Positions 19,911 through 28,620 of a DNA stretch of 64,000 nt are shown here, one piece after another. Where the stretch lies: assembly GCA_022841625.1 (NCBI GenBank), contig JALHRD010000001.1, positions 248,001-312,000 of the forward strand, written 5' to 3'. The translations under genes and the position numbers were made by a program. The notes below the pieces were generated by a model. It did not search any database. It worked only from the letters and a program-made list of their open reading frames with translations, and had not been told where the DNA came from. Origin of the DNA: Xanthobacteraceae bacterium (lineage in GTDB: Bacteria > Pseudomonadota > Alphaproteobacteria > Rhizobiales > Xanthobacteraceae). Each line of letters opens with the position of its first letter. The first letter of the stretch is position 1.

Positions 19911-21406
19911 CCATGAGCCCCGCGACACGTTGCGACGTCATCGTAATTGGCGGCGGCAGCGCCGCCTTGGAAGCTGGCATTGCCGCCCGCCAGGCTGGCG
20001 CCGGCTCGGTCGTGCTTCTGGAAAAGGCGCCCCAACACGAGTCCGGCGGCAATGCGCAGTTCTCCCACGTCGGCTTCCGTTTCGTTCATTCCGGCGCGCA
20101 GGAATTGCGGCAGTTCTTTCCCGCGCTCGACGAAACGATCTTCCGGCGCATGCAAATTCCCGTCTACACGCGACAGGATTTTATCGACGATCTCAACCGC
20201 GTGACCCAAAGCCGAATCGATCCGGTGCTGGCGGAATGCCTGGTTGACAACTCCAATGCCGCGGTCACCTGGATGCGAGATATCGGCATCGTCTGGGAGC
20301 CGGAGAAGATGACCGAAGTTGACGGCAAGCTCTATCTGCCAGGTGGACATCACATCCATCCAATTGGCGGTGGTCCGGGCATGTTGCAGCAATTGCGCGA
20401 CATCGCTTTCAACAAGAGCGGCGTCGAAATCCGCTACGAGTCGCGCGTGCGCATGATGCATGGCAATGAGCGCAAAGTTGACGGCGTGCGGGTTTCCACC
20501 CCCGACGGCGAATATGACCTCGCGGCGCGCGCCATCATCGTTTGCAGCGGCGGCTTCCAGGCCAACACCGCAATGCGTGCCCGCTATCTCGGCGCCAATG
20601 CCGATCTGATGAAAGTTCGCGGCAGCAAGCACAACACCGGCGAGGTGCTGCACATGCTGCTGGACCTCGGCGTCAGGCCGGCCGGACATTGGCAAGGCGC
20701 GCACATGTCGCCGATTGACCTCAAGGCCCCCGACGTCGAAACGCCGGCCATGTCGGACGGCCGCGGCAACTCCATGAACCGCTATGACTATCAGTTTGGC
20801 ATTACCGTGAATGCGCTTGGCGAGCGTTTCTTTGACGAGGGCGAGGCCAAGCACGCCTACACCTATGCCAAGACCGGTCGCGCGGTGCTGCAACAGCCCG
20901 GTGGCATCGCCTACCAGCTCTACGATCAAACCGGCATCGATCTGTTTCGCCATGGCCGCGACTATCCCGCGACCATGGTGGAAGCGCCGACGCTGGCGGA
21001 ACTGGCGGTCAAGATTGGCGTCGAACCGGAACCGCTACTGCGCACCGTGGAAAATTTCAACGCCGCTTGCCGAACCGATGTGGCATTCATGCCCGGTGAA
21101 CTCGACGGCAAGGGCACGCGCGGGATTGGGCCGCGGAAATCGAATTGGGCGATGCCGCTGACCAGGGGTCCGTTCCGGGCTTATCCGATCACCGCCGGCA
21201 TCACATTCTCATTCGGCGGCGTGCAGGTCGATCCCCAAGCGCGTGTCATCAATACCAACCTGCAACCGGTTGAGGGGCTGTTCGCCTCCGGCGATATCAT
21301 CGGCCTGTTTTTCCACAACTACCCATCCTGCACCGGCCAGACCCGCAACGCCGTCTTCAGCTTGCTGGCCGGCCGCAATGCGAGCGCGCTGCTGAAGCGC
21401 AATTGA
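19907..21406 (+). CDS. FAD-dependent dehydrogenase (TcuA/fumarate-reductase-type)
   Basis: 499 residues. The N-terminal dinucleotide-binding motif VIVIGGGSAALEAGIAARQAG (residues ~10-30) is followed by the FAD-contacting GGNAQFSHVGFRF; the C-terminal ITFSFGGVQVDPQARV and GLFASGDIIGLFFHNY segments match FAD_binding_2 enzymes. It is similar in layout to tricarballylate dehydrogenase TcuA and to the flavoprotein of fumarate reductases, which oxidise or reduce a carboxylate C-C bond; catalytic His/Arg residues fit this in outline. No membrane partner (TcuB-like) gene is next to it. The start overlaps the upstream stop; a second ATG follows at 19913. It is likely the central redox step of a four-gene cassette. 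Confidence 0.82.
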   Translation: MTMSPATRCDVIVIGGGSAALEAGIAARQAGAGSVVLLEKAPQHESGGNAQFSHVGFRFVHSGAQELRQFFPALDETIFRRMQIPVYTRQDFIDDLNRVTQSRIDPVLAECLVDNSNAAVTWMRDIGIVWEPEKMTEVDGKLYLPGGHHIHPIGGGPGMLQQLRDIAFNKSGVEIRYESRVRMMHGNERKVDGVRVSTPDGEYDLAARAIIVCSGGFQANTAMRARYLGANADLMKVRGSKHNTGEVLHMLLDLGVRPAGHWQGAHMSPIDLKAPDVETPAMSDGRGNSMNRYDYQFGITVNALGERFFDEGEAKHAYTYAKTGRAVLQQPGGIAYQLYDQTGIDLFRHGRDYPATMVEAPTLAELAVKIGVEPEPLLRTVENFNAACRTDVAFMPGELDGKGTRGIGPRKSNWAMPLTRGPFRAYPITAGITFSFGGVQVDPQARVINTNLQPVEGLFASGDIIGLFFHNYPSCTGQTRNAVFSLLAGRNASALLKRN

Positions 21407-21417
21407 GAGATAAAGCC

Positions 21418-22833
21418 ATGGCAAGCGCCGGCATCGCCACGACGGAACCTGGCAACGTCGAACGGCTCGCCGATTGGGCGCTTGCAGTGCGTGCGCAGGA
21501 TCTTCCCGATGCCACCCTGCACCAGGCCAAACTCCTGCTGCTCGATACCATTGGCTGCGGCTATGCCGCGCTCGGCGAAGCAACTGCCCATGCCGTAATT
21601 GCAACCATGGCCGAAGCCGGCGGCACGCCGCAATGCACGGTCATTGGCAGCAAGACCAAGACAAACGCAGCCGCCGCCGTTCTGCTCAACGGCGCGCTGG
21701 TGCGCATCCTCGACCTCAACGACTACGTCAACACCAAGAGCGGCCAGATCGGCGGTCACCCGAGCGACAACATTCCAGTCGCCCTTGCCGCCGGCGAACT
21801 TGCCGGCGCCGCCGGCCGCGATGTGCTCGCCGCGATTGTGGTCGGCTACGAGATCTACGGTCGATTCAAGGAAGCGATGGCGCGCGACGGCGACTGGGAC
21901 GGCATCGTGGTGTCCGGCTTCGCCAGCCCCGCCATGGCGGCGCGCCTGATGGGGCTCGATCGACTGACATTGGCCAACGCGCTGGCGCTTAGCGGAGCGC
22001 GCGCGCCGACGCCGCTGGTGGTGCGCCATGGCGCGATCTCGGCGGCGAAATCGGTCGCCAATGCGCTGGTCGCGCAGAACGGCATGCAATCAACCATCCT
22101 TGCCAAGCACGGCGTTACCGGTCCGCTCGACCTGTTCGAAAACCCGCACGGACTGCGCGCGATGTTCCCGGGCCTCGGTGGCGCGGTGACCGCACCGCTC
22201 GTGGCCGCCGACTGCTATCTGATGGGATGCCATGTCAAAGCCTATCCCTGCCTCGCGACCGGCCAATCGATCGTCCATGCCGGACTGGACATGCATCGGC
22301 AGGTCGGTGGCGACGCCGGTCGCCTCGCCCGGATCACAGTGGCAATCGCCGACACACCCTCCTTGGCGCGGCAGAAGGACGATCCCGGCCGTATCGATCC
22401 AACCTCGCGCGAGGCAGCCGATCACAGCTTCAATTTTCTCGCCGCCGCGGCCATTGTCGACGGTGCGTTCGGACTTGCGCAATTCGACAACGAACGCTGG
22501 AACGACGCCGCAATCCGCGCTGTCATGGGACGGCTCGAGATCGTCTGCGACAATACACTCAACCCGCGCTCGCCCGGCGGCTTCCCCTGCCGCATGACCG
22601 CCAAGGGCGCCGATGGCAAGGACTATGTCGCTGAAGTGCTCGACCCGCCGGGTTTTTCGCGGCACGGGCTCGATGCCAATGCGGTGACGGACAAGTTCCA
22701 CGCCATCACCACGCCCCGCCTGCCGCAGGTCGCGCGCGACCGCATCGTCGACAGCGTGATGGCGCTCGACCGCAGCCCCGATCTCACCGGCGTCAGCGCG
22801 GCATTGGCGGCGGCAAACATCGCCTGCGGCTGA
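21418..22833 (+). CDS. MmgE/PrpD family protein
   Basis: 471 residues from the ATG at 21418, 11 bases after the dehydrogenase stop and preceded by GAGAGA. The family includes 2-methylcitrate dehydratase (PrpD), cis-aconitate decarboxylase and iminodisuccinate epimerase. Typical blocks are LLLLDTIGCGYAALGE (residues ~41-56), NGALVRILDLNDYVNTKSGQIGGHPSDN with the conserved Asp/His patch, and VKAYPCLATGQSIVHA. In family members these His and Lys residues line the active site. With the racemase-fold protein and FAD dehydrogenase it suggests hydration or decarboxylation of a tricarboxylate-like acid. The exact reaction is not known. Confidence 0.85.
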   Translation: MASAGIATTEPGNVERLADWALAVRAQDLPDATLHQAKLLLLDTIGCGYAALGEATAHAVIATMAEAGGTPQCTVIGSKTKTNAAAAVLLNGALVRILDLNDYVNTKSGQIGGHPSDNIPVALAAGELAGAAGRDVLAAIVVGYEIYGRFKEAMARDGDWDGIVVSGFASPAMAARLMGLDRLTLANALALSGARAPTPLVVRHGAISAAKSVANALVAQNGMQSTILAKHGVTGPLDLFENPHGLRAMFPGLGGAVTAPLVAADCYLMGCHVKAYPCLATGQSIVHAGLDMHRQVGGDAGRLARITVAIADTPSLARQKDDPGRIDPTSREAADHSFNFLAAAAIVDGAFGLAQFDNERWNDAAIRAVMGRLEIVCDNTLNPRSPGGFPCRMTAKGADGKDYVAEVLDPPGFSRHGLDANAVTDKFHAITTPRLPQVARDRIVDSVMALDRSPDLTGVSAALAAANIACG

Positions 22834-22905
22834 GGGCGTAGATGGAGTACCGGCGGGCGCTCCTCTCCCGGACACAGTAAGCGCAGCGCATTGCACCCCG
22901 CGGGG

Positions 22906-25788
22906 CTATTCCGACACCGCCAGGACCGTCGCCACCGCATGCGCGAGGGTCTTTTTCCGGTAGGGCTTGGACAGCAACGGAGCTTCCATGTCCGGAGCTC
23001 CGTCCTCGCCCGAGCCATCACCGGGAAAACCCGATGTAAAGAGCACTTTAAGATCCGGCCGCTTTGCCAGCGCGGCCTGAGCCAATTGCCGGCCGTCCAT
23101 GCCACCCGACATAATGACGTCGGTGAATAGCAGATCGATTTCCGGCACGGTCTCCAATTCCTGCAAGGCAGACTTGCCGTCGGCGGCCTCGATCACCTTA
23201 TAGCCAAGGGCCCGCAAGTGCCTGACCGCGGTGTCGCGCACCTCGGCATTGTCGTCGACCGCCAAGATCACCTTATCGCCCGCAAGCCGCGGCACCAAAG
23301 TTGGCTCCGACTCGTCGTACACCTGTGGCGCTTCAAAAGCGCAATCCTGCGGCAACAGCAATTGGATGGTCGTGCCGTTCCCGACCGTACTGCTCGCCGT
23401 GACGGCGCCGGCCGACTGTTTCATGAAACCATAGACCATGCTCAGGCCAAGGCCGGTGCCCTTACCCTGCGCCTTGGTCGTGAAGAACGGTTCAAAAATG
23501 CGGGCGACGACATCGGGCGCCATTCCGGAGCCTGTGTCGGATAGTTGCACCGCTGCGTACTCGCCGGGCGTGAGACCAAGGCGCGCAGCGCCAGCGGCAT
23601 CGATGCAACGGCTACCGGTATCAATGGTCAACGCCCCGCCACTCGGCATGGCATCGCGGGCATTAATCGCAATGTTCACCACAGCGGCCTCGAACTGCGC
23701 GGGATCGACCAGCACGGCGCCAACATTGTCGCCCAGCCGCAGATCAATTTTAACCTGCTCTCCGAGGGTTCGGCGCAGCAGTTGCGTGGTCTGGCGCAGT
23801 TGCTCATTGATGTCGATCCGCCGGGGTTGCAGCGATTGACGGCGTGAAAATGCCAGCAATTGCCCGGTCAGGTCGGCGCCGCGCATTACAGCGCGCAGAA
23901 TGCTGCTGATCAACTCTTGCTGCTCAGGATCGCCGTTGATCTCCATCAGAACTTCCAGATTGCCGACCATGACCATCAGTAAATTATTGAAGTCATGCGC
24001 CAGGCCTCCGGTCAGTTTACCGACAGCCTCCATCTTCTGCGATTGTTGAAGCTGCTCGGAAATCTGTTTGTGCTCGGTGATGTCGTTGACGACGATTAGA
24101 ACATAGCGCGGCTGCCCCTGTTCGTCGACGATGCAGCGACGCGTCGTCATGTGCGTTCGTTGCCCCTTGCTGGGCATATCCATCGTATATTCATCGACGA
24201 TGGCACTCTTACGCGCCTCGATGCTTCGTCGGTCCCTCGCGACGAGGATGTCGGCAAGCTGCGCCGGAAAGAGATCATGCGCGTTCTTCCCGATGAACGA
24301 TTGGGGGCCGCTTCCCAAATATTCCGCCGCGGCCCGATTGACCAGAACGTAGCGTAGGTCGCGGGCGTCCTTGAGAATGATTGGACTCGGGACGTGATGG
24401 ATCGCTAAGTCCAACAATTCCTGGTTCCGATCGCGTTCCTGCTCCAACCGCTTGCGCGCCGTGATATCCTCGTGTGTCACAACCCGTCCGCCATCCGGCA
24501 TCGGCTGAATCATCACGTGGATGGTGCGCCCATCGGGCTTCTCCACGATTCTCGTGGTCGCTTTCTCTGAATCGAACGCCGCCTTGACCTTCGCGACATT
24601 CTGTTCCACATCGCCGACCAAGCTTCCGGACACGACCCGTCGCGCCATCAATTCCCGCAAGGTCGTTCCAGGCTTCACGTCCTCAGGCGACAGACCGTAA
24701 AGTTCTGTGTAGCGACGATTGCAGACCAGAATCCGGTCCGACGAATCGAACATCAGCAGACCCTGCACCATGTTATCGAGCGCGGCATCGAGCAGCATCT
24801 TCTGTTTGCGAATATCCTCCTTGGTGGCCATCGCCAAATTCCAGCGGCGGCGGCGTTCCGATTCGCGATACAGGAACCAGCCACCGGCACCAATGACGAG
24901 AATGATGCTGAGCGCCGCCCCGCCGAGAAAATAAACTATGGCCTGACGATTCACCGCTTCGAGCGCTTCCTGCGTCGAAAGACCGACCGAGACGACCATG
25001 GGATATTCGTCAAGCCTTCGGTAGCCAGTGATGCGTTCGATTCCATCGAGCTCACTTACTCCCCGATAGTTGCCGGTAGCGCTAGCGAGCAACCGCTTTA
25101 AGAGCTCGGTATTATTTAAGTCCTGGCCGAACGCGCTGCTTGTCCCGCTGCGACGGGCGCGCACAATGCCGTCAAGGCCGATCAACGCCACCGATCCTTG
25201 ACTGCCCAATTCGATTTGGCCGAAGAATTTCAAGAAATACTGCGGATCGACCGAGACAATGACGACGCCGCGATAACGACCGTCGGCATCTTCCATCCGG
25301 CGGGTGATTTGCATCGACCACCGGCCGCTGGCGCGGCCCACCAATGGCGCGCTGATAAACGGCTGCGGCGCCGACGGATCGCGATGATGGCGAATATGCG
25401 CCCGATCGGAAACATCGATCTGCCCGATCAACTCAACCGTGGAGGCCTTGAGTATGTCGTCCGGCCCCGCAATTGCGACCTGCAATGCCAGGCCCTGCAA
25501 CAGCGGGGAGCTTCTGATCCATGTCGGGATTGATTCCCAATTTCCGGTCTCCCGTTGCGCTGCGATCATGGTTACGACCAACTGGTCGACCGCGCTGATG
25601 GTTCTGCTGACATGTTCTTGGAACGCCGTCGCCAAATTGGCCACGTCGCGGCCGGCCTGCGCGATTTCCGCGTCTTTTAATTTTCGTGATTCGAAAATAA
25701 GCCCGCCCCACAGGACCGCCAAACAGGCGGCGCATACGACAATCGTCGCCCAGGGCGAAGTCCGATCGGGCTGTTCTTGCTGATTCAC
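22906..25788 (-). CDS. Hybrid sensor histidine kinase with two PAS domains and a receiver
   Basis: 960 residues in the inner membrane. In order: membrane segment ~13-30; a periplasmic Cache-type sensor (~35-285); membrane segment ~286-306; a first PAS (~335-440, [20 protein letters not shown]); a second PAS (~460-575); HisKA with phospho-His H598 in [10 protein letters not shown]; an HATPase domain with [22 protein letters not shown] and [12 protein letters not shown]; and a C-terminal receiver with D890 in [14 protein letters not shown]-type kinases often use an attached receiver as phosphate sink or relay. The REC-EAL protein lies 127 bases upstream on the same strand and may be part of the same relay. 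Signal unknown; the Cache domain suggests a small organic ligand. Confidence 0.92.
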   Translation of the reverse strand: MNQQEQPDRTSPWATIVVCAACLAVLWGGLIFESRKLKDAEIAQAGRDVANLATAFQEHVSRTISAVDQLVVTMIAAQRETGNWESIPTWIRSSPLLQGLALQVAIAGPDDILKASTVELIGQIDVSDRAHIRHHRDPSAPQPFISAPLVGRASGRWSMQITRRMEDADGRYRGVVIVSVDPQYFLKFFGQIELGSQGSVALIGLDGIVRARRSGTSSAFGQDLNNTELLKRLLASATGNYRGVSELDGIERITGYRRLDEYPMVVSVGLSTQEALEAVNRQAIVYFLGGAALSIILVIGAGGWFLYRESERRRRWNLAMATKEDIRKQKMLLDAALDNMVQGLLMFDSSDRILVCNRRYTELYGLSPEDVKPGTTLRELMARRVVSGSLVGDVEQNVAKVKAAFDSEKATTRIVEKPDGRTIHVMIQPMPDGGRVVTHEDITARKRLEQERDRNQELLDLAIHHVPSPIILKDARDLRYVLVNRAAAEYLGSGPQSFIGKNAHDLFPAQLADILVARDRRSIEARKSAIVDEYTMDMPSKGQRTHMTTRRCIVDEQGQPRYVLIVVNDITEHKQISEQLQQSQKMEAVGKLTGGLAHDFNNLLMVMVGNLEVLMEINGDPEQQELISSILRAVMRGADLTGQLLAFSRRQSLQPRRIDINEQLRQTTQLLRRTLGEQVKIDLRLGDNVGAVLVDPAQFEAAVVNIAINARDAMPSGGALTIDTGSRCIDAAGAARLGLTPGEYAAVQLSDTGSGMAPDVVARIFEPFFTTKAQGKGTGLGLSMVYGFMKQSAGAVTASSTVGNGTTIQLLLPQDCAFEAPQVYDESEPTLVPRLAGDKVILAVDDNAEVRDTAVRHLRALGYKVIEAADGKSALQELETVPEIDLLFTDVIMSGGMDGRQLAQAALAKRPDLKVLFTSGFPGDGSGEDGAPDMEAPLLSKPYRKKTLAHAVATVLAVSE

Positions 25789-25915
25789 GACCGCTCTCCC
25801 ACGAATGCCGCCGATTTATGGATTCTATATTGCCTGCGACACATACGGTTAGACACGTCAAATCGAACGGCACCACGCGATGCTTGCTTTGCTAGCGCCA
25901 GGCAACGGCACGACG

Positions 25916-27169
25916 TTAAGCTCCGCCATTCGCTTGCACGGTTCCGTTAGCGCCGCTCCCGGTACGCGCGGCGTCCGAGCGGAGCATTTTCTGTTTAAAC
26001 GCATCCACCGGCATCGCCTCGTTCAACTGGATCGTGTCGCAACCCATCTCGCGCAGCGCCTGGAACACGTTGCTGTTCGGCGCTGCGACAGCCGACACAC
26101 TGGCGCCGACACGATGTACAATCTCAATGGCGCTTCGACACACCGTCCGATTCGCTTCGTCCAACAATGCCGGGGTTAGTCGCACTTCCACGAACGGAAA
26201 ATCACGCGCGCTGGCGATCGATGAATAGACCGCGCCAATATCGTCAATGGAAAAGCCCACACGATAGAGCGACAACCGAGCCTGAGCTTCCCGTACCGTC
26301 GTCTCGTCCTTGAACTGCCACCAATCGGCGATCTCCAGCACCAGACCCGCGAAGCCAGGGTCTTTCGGCAGCAATTCGCGCAGGAATTTCACGAAGCCGC
26401 GCGCCGCCACAACCGAGAGAGGCAGTTTAATCGACAGCTTAAGCGGCGACTTTGAAGCGGCGAAATGCCGGCTCCAATCCATCGTCATCTGCCGGATGGC
26501 AAATCGCGCAAGCGGATGATGGATCGAATGGTCGTGCGGTGGAAGCGAACCGGCCACGGTCGTCCAGCCGAGCGCCGGATGGCGCGCATAGAGCAACGCT
26601 TCCGCCCCGCACGCATCGCCGGACTTCGCGTCAATTTTCATTTCATACCGGACCGCCAACCTTTCGTTGATGAACTCTCGCTCAACGAAACCGGCGGCTA
26701 GCTTTCCTTTTTCTATCGCCGCGGCCGATTGCGTTGGCGCCGCCGCCAGCTTTGCGGTGCGCAAGCTCACTTTCAAATCCTCGAGTCGGAATGGCTTCTT
26801 CAGCGGCGGCAACATCGCAAGCCCGCGCGCTGACCCAACCGCCTGAATTTCTGCCAGCGTGGCTTGGTCGCTACCGCTGATCAGCAGCACCTTGCCTCTA
26901 TAGGATGAGCTCTGCAGCTTATCGAAGACATCGACCGCATCGGATTTCCCGAGCGCAAGATCGACAATAATGACCAGGGGCTTTTCGCGCGCGGGCGCCG
27001 CAGCAACCGACCGCACGCATTCGTCCGGGTCGGTGAACGCGATCGCGGCGAAGTCCAACGCGCTGAGCATGCGGTGGACGACGACACCGATCTCATGGTC
27101 GTCGTCCAGCACATAAACAATATGCTTCGTTGCCGCATCCTGGTTGACCGACGTCGGCCCCAGTCCCAC
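25916..27169 (-). CDS. Response regulator with degenerate EAL domain
   Basis: 417 residues from a GTG chosen because AGGAG lies eight bases upstream (a TTG 39 bases earlier is also in frame). The N-terminal receiver (~12-130) has the acidic pair in VLDDDHE, phospho-acceptor D70 in IIVDLALG and a Lys in PPLKKPF. The C-terminal part is an EAL fold that has lost most catalytic residues: EALLY (190-194) lacks the Arg after EALL, K248 stands for the Asn of the SINLS motif, DDIGAVYSS replaces DDFGTGYSS, VEVRL replaces the LKID lysine, and AAPNSN replaces AEGVE. It is thus probably a c-di-GMP-inactive or binding-only output. It likely works with the hybrid kinase just downstream. Confidence 0.85.
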   Translation of the reverse strand: MGLGPTSVNQDAATKHIVYVLDDDHEIGVVVHRMLSALDFAAIAFTDPDECVRSVAAAPAREKPLVIIVDLALGKSDAVDVFDKLQSSSYRGKVLLISGSDQATLAEIQAVGSARGLAMLPPLKKPFRLEDLKVSLRTAKLAAAPTQSAAAIEKGKLAAGFVEREFINERLAVRYEMKIDAKSGDACGAEALLYARHPALGWTTVAGSLPPHDHSIHHPLARFAIRQMTMDWSRHFAASKSPLKLSIKLPLSVVAARGFVKFLRELLPKDPGFAGLVLEIADWWQFKDETTVREAQARLSLYRVGFSIDDIGAVYSSIASARDFPFVEVRLTPALLDEANRTVCRSAIEIVHRVGASVSAVAAPNSNVFQALREMGCDTIQLNEAMPVDAFKQKMLRSDAARTGSGANGTVQANGGA

Positions 27170-27488
27170 AGCCCGCGCTCCTAATCCACTGGTTGAAGGT
27201 AGTGGCAAATTACATTATCCGCTTGTTTATTCAGCGTTATTTCAGCCCACCCTATGGGCTACCCATTACCAATTTATTAGACAGCCGCGCCCGGCTCTTT
27301 CGTCGTCAACAAGCCGTCAAACGCGATCCCGCGCCCATATTCAACGCGAACCGCCACAAGGCTCCCAACTTTTGCGATGAAGAAAGCCTTAAAGGCGCGG
27401 CCGTCGACAGCCACCGCAGGAGTTGCTAACATTTTTGCTTAGCTTATTAAGCATTGCACAAGCACAACTGCGCACACCGAGGCCAACG
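27170..27488. promoter_or_regulatory. Divergent intergenic region with a short inverted repeat
   Basis: 319 bases between the REC-EAL gene and the bicupin gene hold no ORF I can support. The region is AT-richer than its flanks. Near the bicupin gene is the inverted repeat GCTTA-6-TAAGC (27437-27452), in the stretch CTAACATTTTTGCTTAGC, about 37 bases before the ATG. This could be an operator overlapping a promoter. A small AGCCCA/TGGGCT hairpin lies near 27245-27262. Neither is proven; the placement is the main argument. Confidence 0.3.
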
Positions 27489-28604
27489 ATGAACAAGCCA
27501 TTGTCCGAACATCCCAAGCTGCTGCTCGATCCCTATATGGCGTGGACCGCCAACGAAGGCGTGCCGGTCACCGAGGATTTCGGGGTCGATCTGCTGAAAT
27601 GCCCAACCGCGCATTGGCCGCGCTTCGGGGTCGAAGGTGGCATCGTCAATCTCAAAGGCCGCGGCGACTTTGTTTCGATCTTCGTGCTCGATCTCAAGCC
27701 CGGTGCGCACACTTCGCCTCAGAAGCATTTGTTCGAGGAGGTCGTCTATGTGCTCGAAGGTCACGGCAGTACCACCGTGGAATCGAGCGACGGCCGCAAA
27801 CATTCGTTCGAATGGGGGCCGAAGAGCCTGTTCGCGCTGCCGCTCAATGCCCGCTATCAGCATTTCAATGCCAGCGGCCAGGAGTGTGCGCGGCTCGCCG
27901 CGACCAATAATCTCTGCATCATGCTCAATCTCTTCCACAACGACAGCTTCGTGTTCGACAACCCCTATGAATTCCCGGAACGGCAGGGCTCGCAGAAGGC
28001 GTTCAGTGGCGAAGGCGAATTTATTCCGGTTCGTCCCGGCCGCAACATGTGGGAAACCAATTTCGTTCCAGACTTGGCGGCATTCGAACTCAAGGAATGG
28101 AAGGCGCGCGGCGCCGGCGGCTCCAACATGATGTTCGTCCTGGCCGACGGCACCATGCATGCTCACATCTCGCAGATGCCGGTCGGCACCTACAAGAAGG
28201 GCCACCGCCATGGCGCGGACTTCCACGTCTTCGCGGTCACCGGTCAGGGCTATTCGCTGCTGTGGTACGACATCGCCAAGGAGATGGTGCGGGTCGACTG
28301 GCAGCACGGCGTGGTGTTTGCGCCGCCCGACCAGATGTTCCACCAGCACTTCAACACCTCGCCCGATCCGGCGCGCTATCTCGCGGTCGCATTCGGCGGG
28401 CTGCGTTATCCGTTCACTGCCTCGAAGAAGCACGTCTTTATGGGCATGGACGTCAACGTGCAGGACGGCGGCTGCCAGATCGAATACGAAGATCAGGATC
28501 GGCGCGTCCACGAAATCTTCCTCAAGGAACTGGCCAAGACCGGCGCCAAGTCGAAGATGAGCCAGTTCATCGACGAGTCAACTTACGTCAAGACACCGGC
28601 CTGA
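27489..28604 (+). CDS. Bicupin protein
   Basis: 371 residues from the ATG at 27489; a TTG 66 bases upstream would add a poor leader. It has two cupin beta-barrels. In the first, cupin motif 1 is PQKHLFEEVVYVLEGHG: the second His and the Glu are kept but the first His is Gln. In the second, the motif is GHRHGADFHVFAVTGQG, with an intact H-x-H, and motif 2 His is in MFHQHFNTS. So metal binding is more likely in the C-terminal barrel. The layout resembles gentisate-dioxygenase-like or other bicupins, but no substrate can be assigned. It is 16 bases before eutA, with GAAGGAG between, so the two are co-transcribed. Confidence 0.75.
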   Translation: MNKPLSEHPKLLLDPYMAWTANEGVPVTEDFGVDLLKCPTAHWPRFGVEGGIVNLKGRGDFVSIFVLDLKPGAHTSPQKHLFEEVVYVLEGHGSTTVESSDGRKHSFEWGPKSLFALPLNARYQHFNASGQECARLAATNNLCIMLNLFHNDSFVFDNPYEFPERQGSQKAFSGEGEFIPVRPGRNMWETNFVPDLAAFELKEWKARGAGGSNMMFVLADGTMHAHISQMPVGTYKKGHRHGADFHVFAVTGQGYSLLWYDIAKEMVRVDWQHGVVFAPPDQMFHQHFNTSPDPARYLAVAFGGLRYPFTASKKHVFMGMDVNVQDGGCQIEYEDQDRRVHEIFLKELAKTGAKSKMSQFIDESTYVKTPA

Positions 28605-28620
28605 GCACCGAAGGAGCGCG

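Noticed and set aside
22897-22907. CCCCGCGGGG palindrome near the convergent ends of the MmgE/PrpD and kinase genes
   Set aside because: Short, overlaps the kinase stop region and has no T tract; chance is likely in GC-rich DNA.
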